From: Erysipelotrichales bacterium | Lineage (GTDB): Bacteria; Bacillota_I; Bacilli_A; Erysipelotrichales; Erysipelotrichaceae | DNA: 64,000 nt | Direction of reading: 5' to 3' | NCBI GenBank assembly: GCA_910576345.1 | Contig: CAJTIT010000009.1 | Coordinates: 1 to 64,000 of the forward strand | Shown here: positions 8,231 to 16,664 of the stretch, in pieces | Numbering within the stretch: the stretch's first letter is position 1 | Layout: the number at the start of each line of letters is the position of its first letter | Notes under the pieces: generated by a model | What the model was told of the DNA's origin: nothing | The model's input: the letters and a program-made list of their open reading frames with translations, nothing else | Databases searched by the model: none | Program-made: the position numbers and the translations under genes

Positions 8231-8608
8231 TTAATTTTCACTGCGGATGTGTTCCTGAATAAATGATAGAAGTTCCTTTTTAGAAAATCCTAATTCTGTC
8301 ATTGCGCTTATAAAACTATGGCAAATAAGCTCCATTTCTTGAATGCGTTTCTTTTGAATGAGAGTGCTATTTAATGTGACACAATAATTTCTTTTCCCTT
8401 GTGTAAAAATCAAATTATCATGCTTTATCAATCGATATGATCTTGCAACGGTATTGACATTCAGGTGCAGCATATCAGCCATACTGCGAATGGATGGAAT
8501 ACTCTCTCCGGGTAGTAACCTACCGCCGAGAATGCTGTATCGGAGTTTATGAGCTAATTGTATGTAAATTGGAGATTTTTCATCGAAAGTCCATGCTGTG
8601 TAATTCAT
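8231..8608 (-). CDS. GntR-family (YtrA-type) regulator
   Basis: A 125-residue protein with an N-terminal winged helix-turn-helix (P-I-Y-I-Q-L-A then L-P-G-E-S-I-P-S-I-R-S-M-A) and a short helical C terminus lacking a ligand domain. This is typical of YtrA-type repressors that govern ABC transporter operons. It is the last gene of the peptide-resistance operon, 25 bases after the receiver protein, so it may control that operon. Confidence 0.85.
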   Translation of the reverse strand: MNYTAWTFDEKSPIYIQLAHKLRYSILGGRLLPGESIPSIRSMADMLHLNVNTVARSYRLIKHDNLIFTQGKRNYCVTLNSTLIQKKRIQEMELICHSFISAMTELGFSKKELLSFIQEHIRSEN

Positions 8609-8633
8609 TTTTTACTCTCTTAAACCATGTCTT

Positions 8634-8975
8634 TTATATCAACGCTCTGATTTTATCAAGAAACTGACAATCCGCTTTTTCACAAAAGGTTATACCGTAC
8701 AACCCGGCTTTGATTGAGAGATTATTGCTGCCATCAGATGACATAAGCATAAATGGAACAGAAATATTCCTTTCCCTGCAAGAATGCAGCAAATCTAAGC
8801 CTGTTCCGTCCCGCATATTATAATCAGAACAAATCAAGTCAACAGAATCTTTTTTCAGTTTTTCCAATGCGTCCTTAACGCCGAATGATTTCAAAACTTC
8901 AAATTCTTTGCTCAACAATTCCGATAAAGCATATCTGAATGTTTCATCGTCATCTACAAGTAAAATTCTTTTCAA
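8634..8975 (-). CDS. Stand-alone response-regulator receiver
   Basis: A 113-residue CheY-like receiver with no output domain. The acidic pair is at D8-D10, the phosphorylated aspartate is in C-S-D-Y-N-M (about D51), and the switch serine and conserved lysine (F-C-E-K) are in place. It starts at TTG. It sits between a small membrane protein and the GntR gene in the transporter operon. It could be a phosphate sink or partner of the island kinase at 14,927-16,318; that link is inferred only from proximity. Confidence 0.8.
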   Translation of the reverse strand: MKRILLVDDDETFRYALSELLSKEFEVLKSFGVKDALEKLKKDSVDLICSDYNMRDGTGLDLLHSCRERNISVPFMLMSSDGSNNLSIKAGLYGITFCEKADCQFLDKIRALI

Positions 8976-8999
8976 AATAACGCCTTACTTTCTACCGAA

Positions 9000-9173
9000 T
9001 CACAGATTTTCGTATTTATCGCACCGGCGAATCACCCAATCTATGATTTTATAAATACAATAAATAAGAATTATCAAAATGCCTGTGGGTATCAGTAATA
9101 TCCCTATACAGATACCGCCGATACCCATTACGGCATATACTACAAGTTTTTTGTGCCTCTCAGTTTTCCGCAT
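9000..9173 (-). CDS. Small membrane protein of the peptide-resistance operon
   Basis: 57 residues: a basic N terminus (M-R-K-T-E-R-H-K-K), one or two hydrophobic segments rich in I, L and G (residues 10-45), then a charged tail. It overlaps the end of the lipoprotein gene by 14 bases and precedes the receiver gene by 24. The family is unknown. Its size and place suggest an accessory or immunity peptide of the transporter. Confidence 0.6.
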   Translation of the reverse strand: MRKTERHKKLVVYAVMGIGGICIGILLIPTGILIILIYCIYKIIDWVIRRCDKYENL

Positions 9174-9660
9174 CTTTGACTATCAGTTCGAGGCTTCCGC
9201 TGAAATGATCGCCTTTCAGAACGATGTAATTATCACCGGACGAAATGGTGTATTCTTTCGTATCTTCCGAACTGATATTTGCAATCGAATACTCATCGCT
9301 GCCGGCAATCCAGTTTAACTCAGCAGTTCCATCTTCTATGGTAAGTTTGTAGGTTACCTGCAGGTGATTGCCGTTTTCACGGTTCAAAGCCGTTCCGCCG
9401 AAAATGAACTCTTTTCCGTTAAATCCGTCATAAGCAGCCGTATAGGTACCTGTATAAGCGTCAACGCCTTCGTCTTTCTCGCCCTGCAAATCCTTTTCTT
9501 TTGTCAGTGCGTGTTTGCTGAAGGACTACATCCATCTGTTCCAACCGTCAATCAGGTTATCTTTCAAGCTGCCTTTATTGTGGTCAGAGCCGCACCCCAA
9601 AAAGCAACCGACGATACTCAAAACCAAAAGAACAGAGATGATTGCTTTTATCTTTTTCAT
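9160..9660 (-). pseudogene. Lipoprotein of the peptide-resistance operon, amber mutant
   Basis: From the ATG at 9660 the frame gives a lipoprotein signal peptide (hydrophobic core, cysteines at 19 and 23) and 44 residues to W-M, then a TAG at 9526-9528. The same frame continues without break for 121 more residues of a soluble beta-rich domain (Y-T-G-T-Y-T-A-A-Y...). One nonsense change therefore splits an otherwise intact gene of about 166 codons. It likely encoded a LanI-like immunity lipoprotein, judged from position. Translation of the second half alone would lack a signal peptide. Confidence 0.75.
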
Positions 9661-9670
9661 TATGCGCACC

Positions 9671-9955
9671 TCACATAAAATGCGTGTTGATCATCATTCC
9701 CAGGAATACGACTCCGGCAACCGCATAAAGGCTGTTTACAATCAGGCAGACCTTCATCAAATTGTTTTGCGCCTTTGCTTTGACATAGGAAATGATGGTG
9801 AATACTCCGCTGAAAATCATAAACGCAGAATAGCAGGCAATCATAATTTCAGCGGCAGGCGATTCCAACGCCCAGTCAAAAGTCCTAAGCGGGAGAATTG
9901 TCCACGGGACAAGAAGCATAACGGCGCTGACAGCGGTCAAAATTTTGTTTTTCAT
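9671..9955 (-). CDS. Accessory membrane protein of the lantibiotic transporter
   Basis: 94 residues with three hydrophobic segments (about 6-23, 35-55, 68-88). It lies 5 bases after the second permease. Small proteins of this kind accompany LanFEG-type transporters in several Firmicutes elements. No catalytic motif is seen, and the function is inferred from context. Confidence 0.65.
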   Translation of the reverse strand: MKNKILTAVSAVMLLVPWTILPLRTFDWALESPAAEIMIACYSAFMIFSGVFTIISYVKAKAQNNLMKVCLIVNSLYAVAGVVFLGMMINTHFM

Positions 9956-9960
9956 AAGAA

Positions 9961-10731
9961 TTATTTCCTTTCAGCCTGCCCAAAACGAAGGCAGGAAATG
10001 CCTAAACATAAGATTGTAATAAGGACGGCGACAGGCAGCCACGGTATGAGCTCCACCGGCGCCGTATCAAGATTTTCTGCGAGCTTTCCGTATTCCGAGG
10101 TGATAACGAAAAACGGATACGACATGGGATAAGCAAACCATGCCTTTGTATTGATGATCAATACCGACGGCACAATCGAAGCCAAGCCGATTCCGATGGA
10201 AAAAATCGGCGTCTGAATACAAACCGACAGCATCCAGAAAAATGCAATCATCGGTATGGCGGACAGAAATATCAGGCTGATCTCTTTCAGAACAAACAGC
10301 GGCGGCAGAATAAAGTTATAATCCTGCGTCCCCGAACTGATGGCGGCGCTGATATAGTACATACCTGTCATCATTAAAATTTGCGCTGCCGCCAGCGTCA
10401 GCAATACAATAAACTTAGCGATACAGAGCTTTGCTGTGCCGACCGGCAGGGAAAGCATTTTCAAAATGCCCTTGTTTGCTCTTTCCGTCTGGCTTAAAAG
10501 AACCGTACCGACTACCATACTTGCAGGGAACATAAACCACGCCATTCCCATAAAGCCCTGAATAAAGAAATTGTTTTCGGGCGAAATTCCCTCTGCCTGC
10601 ATACCAAAATTTATTTTGGCATTCAAGATAGACGGTATCCAAAGAATAACGGCAGCCACAGCCAAAATGAAAAGGATTTTAGATCGGCGTATCTTTTTGA
10701 ATTCTACGCTGGTAAGCGATATAAAACTCAT
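9961..10731 (-). CDS. Lantibiotic protection ABC permease (LanG/MutG-like)
   Basis: 256 residues with six predicted membrane segments, belonging to the ABC-2 permeases that expel lantibiotics or cationic peptides. It starts with M-S-F-I-S-L-T-S-V-E-F-K-K behind AAGGAGG, overlapping the end of the first permease by 4 bases. With the neighbouring permease and ATPase it forms a LanFEG/CprABC-type unit. Confidence 0.85.
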   Translation of the reverse strand: MSFISLTSVEFKKIRRSKILFILAVAAVILWIPSILNAKINFGMQAEGISPENNFFIQGFMGMAWFMFPASMVVGTVLLSQTERANKGILKMLSLPVGTAKLCIAKFIVLLTLAAAQILMMTGMYYISAAISSGTQDYNFILPPLFVLKEISLIFLSAIPMIAFFWMLSVCIQTPIFSIGIGLASIVPSVLIINTKAWFAYPMSYPFFVITSEYGKLAENLDTAPVELIPWLPVAVLITILCLGISCLRFGQAERK

Positions 10732-11450
10732 TCAAACGACCTCCTTACCTTTACGAGTATCAGCTGCGCCAAACCACAAACAGCAAGCTCTGCGATTGCC
10801 CCGCAAATATAGTGCATTGACTGCGTCATATCTGTACCCGCAAATATCTGAAAAGGCATGGCGAAAGGAAAGAGGGAAAGCGCAAAATTCGTTGTCGGCA
10901 GTATCGTTGCGGTAAATACGCATACTACGCCGACCCCAAGGGATACCCACATATTCTTACAGGCTTCCGAAATAAGGAGCGACAGGATAATGCAGGGTAA
11001 CATCAGTAAAAACGAATACCCGAAGCATTTGCACAGTTCACCCCAAAAGCCGTTTCCGACTTCAAACCAGCGATAGGAACAGAAAGCGACTGCGCCCGCC
11101 TGGGTGACGAGCACAAAAAGGCTCATAAAAACCGTCAAAACCGCTTTGCTAAGAAAAATAGAGCTTTCCCGAATGGGCAGGGACTTCATTTTCTGCATAG
11201 CGTTGTCGGCATATTCCGTATGATACAGCAGGCAAGCTCCGGCTACTGCAAGCAGTACGTTCAGCATAGCCATCATCTGCCAGTTTGCGCCAAGCAGAAT
11301 TTGTATTGGACTGCCCGGCTGGTTCAGATACATTTCCGAACGAACTGCCATGTTGATCACAGGAACAGCCGCCGCCAATATTCCACCACCGATGAATGTC
11401 GGTAGAAAGCCGGTCCGTTTTACCTTTTTGCATTCCAACGAAACACTCAT
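10728..11450 (-). CDS. Lantibiotic protection ABC permease (LanE/MutE-like)
   Basis: 240 residues with six hydrophobic segments and the same N-terminal pattern (S-L-E-C-K-K) as its partner permease. It overlaps the ATPase gene upstream and the second permease downstream by 4 bases each, showing strong translational coupling. Probable heterodimer with the other permease. Confidence 0.85.
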   Translation of the reverse strand: MSVSLECKKVKRTGFLPTFIGGGILAAAVPVINMAVRSEMYLNQPGSPIQILLGANWQMMAMLNVLLAVAGACLLYHTEYADNAMQKMKSLPIRESSIFLSKAVLTVFMSLFVLVTQAGAVAFCSYRWFEVGNGFWGELCKCFGYSFLLMLPCIILSLLISEACKNMWVSLGVGVVCVFTATILPTTNFALSLFPFAMPFQIFAGTDMTQSMHYICGAIAELAVCGLAQLILVKVRRSFE

Positions 11451-12202
11451 CGCACCGCCCCCCTATGTTTGTTGTCGGCGTCGATCAGGGCGAGGAAGGT
11501 ATCCTCCAGATTGTCCGTAGGGTACCCTTTTGCTGCTGCGCCGGATTTAAGCTGGTCGAGCGTTCCCTCAAACAGCAGGTGACCGTGATTCAGGATACCG
11601 ATCGTATCCGCCATCAGTTCTATTTCGGACAGCAGGTGCGACGATACCAAAACGGTGCAATCAAACTTTTCCGGCAAGGAACGGATCAGCGTTCGGATTT
11701 CGTGAATGCCCACAGGATCAAGTCCATTTGTCGGTTCGTCTAAAATCAGAATCGGCGGTTTTCCAATTAAAGCGCCAGCAAGACCCAATCTCTGTTTCAT
11801 TCCAAGAGAATATTTCTTGGCAAGCCGCTTCTTAAACTGCGTCAGTCCCACGATTTCAAGGGCTTCCGCTACGGAGGATTTGGGAAGTCCCAATATTTTA
11901 CGGATAATATCGAGATTTTCTTCACCGCTTAAATTTCCATAGAAAGCGGGGGCTTCAATAAACGAGCCGATTTCTTTTAGAATCTGTACCCTATTTTCGG
12001 GATACTTCTTCCCGTCAATCGTAAATGAGCCGCCGGAAGGTTTAGTAAGCCCCAAAAACATTTTCATGGTAGTGGATTTCCCCGCCCCGTTCGGACCGAG
12101 GAAACCATAGACAGCGCCTTTCGGAATATGCAAATTGATACCCGAAACCGCAGTAAAATCAGTATAGGATTTCGTTAGATTTTTCGTTTCAATGATGTTC
12201 AT
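11447..12202 (-). CDS. Lantibiotic protection ABC ATPase (LanF/MutF-like)
   Basis: 251 residues. Walker A is G-P-N-G-A-G-K-S-T, the signature is Y-S-L-G-M-K-Q-R, and Walker B is L-I-L-D-E-P-T, all intact. The start at 12202 was chosen for its GAAAGGAG site; an upstream in-frame ATG is weaker. First gene of an eight-gene operon running to the GntR gene. Family knowledge links such transporters to nisin-like peptide or CAMP resistance, as with C. difficile CprABC. Confidence 0.9.
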   Translation of the reverse strand: MNIIETKNLTKSYTDFTAVSGINLHIPKGAVYGFLGPNGAGKSTTMKMFLGLTKPSGGSFTIDGKKYPENRVQILKEIGSFIEAPAFYGNLSGEENLDIIRKILGLPKSSVAEALEIVGLTQFKKRLAKKYSLGMKQRLGLAGALIGKPPILILDEPTNGLDPVGIHEIRTLIRSLPEKFDCTVLVSSHLLSEIELMADTIGILNHGHLLFEGTLDQLKSGAAAKGYPTDNLEDTFLALIDADNKHRGAVR

Positions 12203-12255
12203 TGCGTTATGCTCCTTTCGTATCATTGCAAGTACATTGTAACCTCCGAACCTTG

Positions 12256-12294
12256 TGTCAACCTTCTCGTGTCCTTACATTTACCTTACATTTC
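12256..12294 (-). promoter_or_regulatory. Probable response-regulator-activated promoter
   Basis: Two 11-base direct repeats CCTTACATTT(A/C) stand head to tail at 12273-12283 and 12284-12294. The spacing of one helical turn is typical of OmpR-family binding. Just downstream on the minus strand is TTGACA (12256-12261), with a weak -10 17 bases further on. This arrangement fits activation of the LanF operon by the island response regulator at 14,221. Confidence 0.6.
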
Positions 12295-12361
12295 ATCGCA
12301 CATTAGAAAAAGACACATTTCTATGGTATAATTAGAAAAAATAAAAAAGGGGAAAGAAAAA

Positions 12362-12937
12362 ATGAGCACCTACTATAAGCACACAAAAACAGAAACGATC
12401 GAAGTGCCATATTCTTTCCGCTGCGAACAGTGTCTGAAGAACAGTGGAATGTTACAGGCGACAATTTCCGGAGCGCAGGCTGAAATAAACAGCAATTTTA
12501 AAAAGCTGGACGACATGAAGCAACAGAAATTAGAGGATATGGCTCACACCAATCTTGTAAAAGCGGTTAAAGGCGCATACACAGACGCTACTGAAAAACA
12601 ACTCTATTCCAAAGCTTTCAGGGACGAATGCCCCCATTGTCATAAGCCCCAGTCATGGGCAGTCAGCGGTCTCAAGAAAGAGCGTTACAGCACACCACTC
12701 GTCTGTCTGATTCTCGGTGTCATTTTAGGCATAGGATGTTACTTCTGTATTGAAATGGAAAGCCGCTTAATCATCGCCATCGCTGCGGCTGGAATTTGTC
12801 TGATATTGGCAGTCGGCAGTTTCATATTCAACAGCATAAAAATTGCCAATAAGCAGCGAAAGACCTCCGATTCGCTTCAAAAGAACCTTCCGGTCATTGA
12901 ATGGAGCGCTGTGCAACACATTCTGAACGAACAATAA
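12362..12937 (+). CDS. Zinc-ribbon membrane protein, paralogue of a host gene
   Basis: 191 residues. A C-E-Q-C pair near residue 22 and C-P-H-C near residue 87 probably form a zinc ribbon, followed by S-W-A-V-S-G-L and two membrane segments (about 105-125 and 130-150). The function is not known. A clearly homologous gene, about half identical by eye, lies outside the island at 25,461-26,033. GGGGAAAG precedes the ATG, and TATAAT lies at about 12,326. It stands divergently from the transporter operon. Confidence 0.85.
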   Translation: MSTYYKHTKTETIEVPYSFRCEQCLKNSGMLQATISGAQAEINSNFKKLDDMKQQKLEDMAHTNLVKAVKGAYTDATEKQLYSKAFRDECPHCHKPQSWAVSGLKKERYSTPLVCLILGVILGIGCYFCIEMESRLIIAIAAAGICLILAVGSFIFNSIKIANKQRKTSDSLQKNLPVIEWSAVQHILNEQ

Positions 12938-13050
12938 GTTATATAATTTGGTATGGCTGTCAGAAACGAAAAAGATATATTCCTATCGATGAACACACTT
13001 TGGCAACGTTGTACAAGACTGAGGATTTCAAAAATATGGGAGACTTGCAA

Positions 13051-13560
13051 ATGATCGAAACAGAGAGTCTTATTTTAGATAAAGCAAAGTTTTCGGACTG
13101 GGAAGAAATGTACCGCAATGTTTGGTCACAGCCGGAAAACGCAAGATATATGGAGTGGACTATTACCACCAGCGAAGAAGCCGCTAAAATAAGAATCGTA
13201 AAAACGATTGCATTTCAAAAAGAGCATGACACCTATTTGGTTTATGAAAAATCAAGTGGTAAAGCGATCGGATTTGCCGGTGTAGAAAAAATCGAACCTT
13301 ACATATATCAGGAAGCCGGAATATGTTTGGGACGGGATTATGTGGGAAGAGGATTTGGCAAACAGATTCTTCAAGGTTTGATTCAATATTGCAGAGAACA
13401 ATTTGATGCCAAAGAGTTTATCTATTCGGCAAGAGATGAAAACATAGCTTCTAATCGCTTGGCAGAATCATTTGGCTTTTCGATCATTTCTTCGGAAGCT
13501 AAAATAGACGTTAAAGACGGTCATCGTTATAATCTCCTGCAATATAGCCTGAAGCTGTAA
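13051..13560 (+). CDS. GNAT acetyltransferase (RimJ-like)
   Basis: About 169 residues with the GNAT acetyl-CoA loop (R-D-Y-V-G-R-G-F-G-K) and the C-terminal N-x-x-S-N-R-L-A-E-S-F-G-F motif of the RimJ/RimL branch. The frame is open far upstream; 13051 was chosen because GGGAGA precedes it and the domain begins there, while 13036 is a near alternative. It may acetylate a small molecule or protein N terminus; the substrate is unknown. Confidence 0.8.
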   Translation: MIETESLILDKAKFSDWEEMYRNVWSQPENARYMEWTITTSEEAAKIRIVKTIAFQKEHDTYLVYEKSSGKAIGFAGVEKIEPYIYQEAGICLGRDYVGRGFGKQILQGLIQYCREQFDAKEFIYSARDENIASNRLAESFGFSIISSEAKIDVKDGHRYNLLQYSLKL

Positions 13561-13621
13561 TTTTTTGCTTTTAGAGAGCTATTTAGAGCGATAAATAAGA
13601 ATTTGTGAGGATGAGGATAAA

Positions 13622-14116
13622 ATGGAAATCAGATATATCAATTCATCGGATAACAGAAATGCAATAAGTCAGATATATGAGGAAAGTTGGAAAAATGCTT
13701 ATTCTGGTATTATTCCGCAGGACTATTTAGATTCTATCCCAAAAGGACAGTGGGCCAAAAATTTGGATACTCCCGGGTGGCATACTATGGTCTGTATTGA
13801 AAATGAAGAGTATATAGGAACCAGTAGCTTTTGCAAGTCAAGATTTGAGCAATACCCGGACTCCGGGGAAGTGATTTCTATTTATTTTCTGCCGGATCAT
13901 GTGAGAAAAGGATATGGCAGCAAGCTAATGGAGGCCGTAATATGTGAACTGCAAAAACAGGGCTTCAAAGAGGTATTCCTTTGGGTTCTTGAAGAAAACA
14001 GTTGTGCCAGACAGTTTTATGAAAAGTTTGGTTTTGTATATACCTCAGATTATCGCGAGGATAACATTGGAGGAAAAGATCTGAGAGAAGTAAGGTATGT
14101 TTATTGTTTTGCTTGA
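13622..14116 (+). CDS. GNAT acetyltransferase
   Basis: 164 residues. The acetyl-CoA motif is V-R-K-G-Y-G-S-K-L-M, and a second motif is N-S-C-A-R-Q-F-Y-E-K-F-G-F. It lies 61 bases after another GNAT gene and just before the response regulator, in the resistance module. The substrate is unknown. Confidence 0.85.
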   Translation: MEIRYINSSDNRNAISQIYEESWKNAYSGIIPQDYLDSIPKGQWAKNLDTPGWHTMVCIENEEYIGTSSFCKSRFEQYPDSGEVISIYFLPDHVRKGYGSKLMEAVICELQKQGFKEVFLWVLEENSCARQFYEKFGFVYTSDYREDNIGGKDLREVRYVYCFA

Positions 14117-14220
14117 GAACGATAATTTCCGATTTATTAAATTGTAGTTATATGGAAACGATGCGCACGCGAGATTTTCAAAGGCGTGACAGAATAACAG
14201 ACCTGAAAGGAGGCAGCCCT

Positions 14221-14925
14221 ATGAACTTTGATTACTTAAAACAAAAACGCATTCTGCTTGTGGATGATGAGCAGGAGCTTTTAGATATGGTCGTATCTAT
14301 CTTGAATGAGGACGGATTTCAGAATATTAAAACGGCAAAGACAGTGAGTGAAGCGGTTACGGTTTCTGAAACCTACCAACCAGAGTTTGCGATTCTTGAT
14401 GTCATGCTCCCTGACGGGAACGGGTTTAATCTGATGGAACGGCTGAAAAAAGCGGCGGATTACCCCGTACTGTTTTTAACTGCCCGCGGCGAGGATGACG
14501 ATAAGTTCCGTGGCTTCGGGCTTGGTGCGGACGATTACATGGTAAAGCCGTTTTTGCCAAAGGAGCTTTTATTCCGTGTAAATGCCATTCTCCGTAGAAG
14601 CTATAAAGCCGAAAATCCCCTTGTAAAACTGCGTGACAGTGAAATTGACTTTGAGCGTGCAGAGATCATAAAGAAGGGTGAACACATTTCTCTTACGGCA
14701 AAAGAACGCGACATACTCGCAGCTTTATATCGGAACGCCGGAAGAATTGTCACGATTGACGCTCTATGCGAAGCGGCTTGGGGCGATAATCCTTTCGGCT
14801 ATGAAAACTCGCTGATGGCGCATATCCGCCGTATCCGGGAAAAAATTGAAGCAAATCCGTCCCAGCCTGTTTCTCTGATAACAATGAAAGGGCTTGGATA
14901 TAAGCTCGTTATGGAGGGCAAGTGA
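14221..14925 (+). CDS. OmpR-family response regulator (NisR/CprR-like)
   Basis: 234 residues. The receiver has D-D at 15-16, the phospho-acceptor in I-L-D-V-M-L-P (D60), and K in M-V-K-P-F. A winged-helix output domain follows. The start has an excellent AAAGGAGG site. It is cotranscribed with the kinase, whose ATG follows the stop by one base. It probably activates the divergent LanF operon through the direct repeats at 12,273-12,294. Confidence 0.92.
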   Translation: MNFDYLKQKRILLVDDEQELLDMVVSILNEDGFQNIKTAKTVSEAVTVSETYQPEFAILDVMLPDGNGFNLMERLKKAADYPVLFLTARGEDDDKFRGFGLGADDYMVKPFLPKELLFRVNAILRRSYKAENPLVKLRDSEIDFERAEIIKKGEHISLTAKERDILAALYRNAGRIVTIDALCEAAWGDNPFGYENSLMAHIRRIREKIEANPSQPVSLITMKGLGYKLVMEGK

Positions 14926-14926
14926 T

Positions 14927-16318
14927 ATGAAAAGCGTACCGAAACTCATCCGGCGTTTTGTCGGTATTATGCTCTTGTCTTCGTTGCTCCTCATTATTCT
15001 GAACTTTGCTTTATTGGTGATATATACACTGAATCAAGCGCCGAACGGTTCCCCCTGGATTACGGCGCAGGAAGTTGCCGATGCTCTGTCACAAAATGAA
15101 AACGGATATGTTTTGGGTGAAGATACGGCGCTTGAACTTCAAAATACAGATGTGTGGGCAATATTGATTGACAACAGGACAATGGAAGTAGTATGGCAGA
15201 CGGAGAAGCTTCCCGAAACCGTGCCTATGTCCTACACCGCTTCGGATATAGCAAGCCTGACCCGCAGCTATATCGACGGGTATCCTACCTTTACAGGAGA
15301 GGCAGAAAACGGACTTGTGGTACTCGGCTATCCGAAAGAAAGCTTTTGGAAACATATGTGGCCGAGTTGGGATTATAATTTCATCGCCAACCTGCCCAAA
15401 ACGGTTCTTTCTGTTTTGGCAATCAATATAGCCTTAATTTTTATAATCTATGTGATTGCCAATTCCAAGCTGTTAAAATCCGTGAAACCGATTGTCAGCG
15501 GAATACAGGCTTTATCAACAAACGAAGAAGTCCATATCCGGGAAAAGGGGCTTTTATCCGAGCTTGCAGTAAACATTAACAAGACCTCAGATATTTTGCA
15601 GACGCAAAGCAGGCAGCTCCGTAAAAGAGAAACTGCAAGAGCAAATTGGATTGCAGGGGTATCCCATGACATACGAACCCCTCTGTCGATGGTAATGGGC
15701 TATGCCGGACAGTTAGAAAACGATGTTCAGTTATCAGAAGATAACCGTGAGAAAGCGGCGGTTATTGTACGGCAAAGTAAACGAATGAGAAACCTGATTA
15801 ACGACTTAAACCTTGCGTCCAAGTTGGAATATAATATGCAGCCGCTAAGCCCTGAAAGGCAAAATCTGATCGCCGTTGTCCGCCAGGTCGTAGTGGATTT
15901 CATCAATATGAACATGGATGAAAAGTACACGATTGAATGGCAAACGGATGAAGCATTCACTTCCTGCACGGTAAATGCTGATAAAAACTTAATGAAAAGA
16001 GCAGTAAGTAATCTCATTCAGAACAGCATAAATCATAACGAACAGGGATGTCATATTTTCGTTCGTGTAAAGCTTGAAGATAATATTTGTACTGTGATTG
16101 TTTCCGATGACGGTGTTGGCGCGACAGATGAACAAATTGAAAAATTGAACAATACGCCGCATTATATGGTGTGCGATGAAAAAACAACCGAACAGCGCCA
16201 CGGTTTAGGACTGCTCATTGTCAAACAAATCGTATTTGCACACGGCGGAAACGTACTGGTAAAGCATAGCGAATACGGCGGTTTTGAGGTTGATTTGAAC
16301 TTGCCGATAACTATGTAA
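14927..16318 (+). CDS. Sensor histidine kinase (NisK/CprK-like)
   Basis: 463 residues. Membrane helices lie near 10-34 and 164-182 around an extracellular domain of about 130 residues. The H box is V-S-H-D-I-R-T-P (H247), followed by the N box (N-S-I-N-H-N), D-D-G-V-G and G-L-G-L. Such kinases sense lantibiotics or cationic peptides. GGAGG precedes the ATG. Paired with the regulator above. Confidence 0.92.
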   Translation: MKSVPKLIRRFVGIMLLSSLLLIILNFALLVIYTLNQAPNGSPWITAQEVADALSQNENGYVLGEDTALELQNTDVWAILIDNRTMEVVWQTEKLPETVPMSYTASDIASLTRSYIDGYPTFTGEAENGLVVLGYPKESFWKHMWPSWDYNFIANLPKTVLSVLAINIALIFIIYVIANSKLLKSVKPIVSGIQALSTNEEVHIREKGLLSELAVNINKTSDILQTQSRQLRKRETARANWIAGVSHDIRTPLSMVMGYAGQLENDVQLSEDNREKAAVIVRQSKRMRNLINDLNLASKLEYNMQPLSPERQNLIAVVRQVVVDFINMNMDEKYTIEWQTDEAFTSCTVNADKNLMKRAVSNLIQNSINHNEQGCHIFVRVKLEDNICTVIVSDDGVGATDEQIEKLNNTPHYMVCDEKTTEQRHGLGLLIVKQIVFAHGGNVLVKHSEYGGFEVDLNLPITM

Positions 16319-16391
16319 AGGAAAAGAGGAAACAGAGAGTAAATTCACTGTTTCCTCTTTTTGTGATCCTTTTGCGAACAAATTAAGGGTT

Positions 16392-16445
16392 TCAGGGATT
16401 TCCCTGACCAAGTGCCTTTGTGGTATCACAAAGGCGATGCTTGCT
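16392..16445. other. Inverted-repeat cluster shared with island 2 (candidate oriT)
   Basis: TCAGGGATTTCCCTGA (16392-16407) is followed by a second stem, CCTTTGTG/CACAAAGG (16415-16434), then CGATGCTTGCT. Island 2 at 54,260-54,340 has TCAGGGA-TGT-TCCCTGA-like repeats, extra stems, and GATGCTCGCT in the same order. The position beside partition genes and the repeat design suggest a transfer or replication origin, or a leader RNA. The rest of 16,319-16,664 holds no supported gene. Confidence 0.45.
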
Positions 16446-16664
16446 GGTATATCGCATAGGATTTTCGCTTTGTTTGCATTTTCACAACCCGAAAAGAAGA
16501 AACTGCAATTTTCTGCAAAGGTACGAAATTTCCGCCCTATAACATCTCTTTTTTCGGGCAGTAACAGGTAGTTTTGAGGGGGAGAGGTGTGGAGAGGGGG
16601 AACAAGCAAGCACCGCCGTACCTTGTCTTATTTTTGGGTATAGCTGCCCCTTGTTAGTGAATTT

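Noticed and set aside
16205-16609. 134-residue minus frame over the kinase end and inverted repeats
   Set aside because: It overlaps the kinase 3' end and the shared repeats, with no ribosome site; the similarity to 54.3 kb is in DNA structure, not protein.
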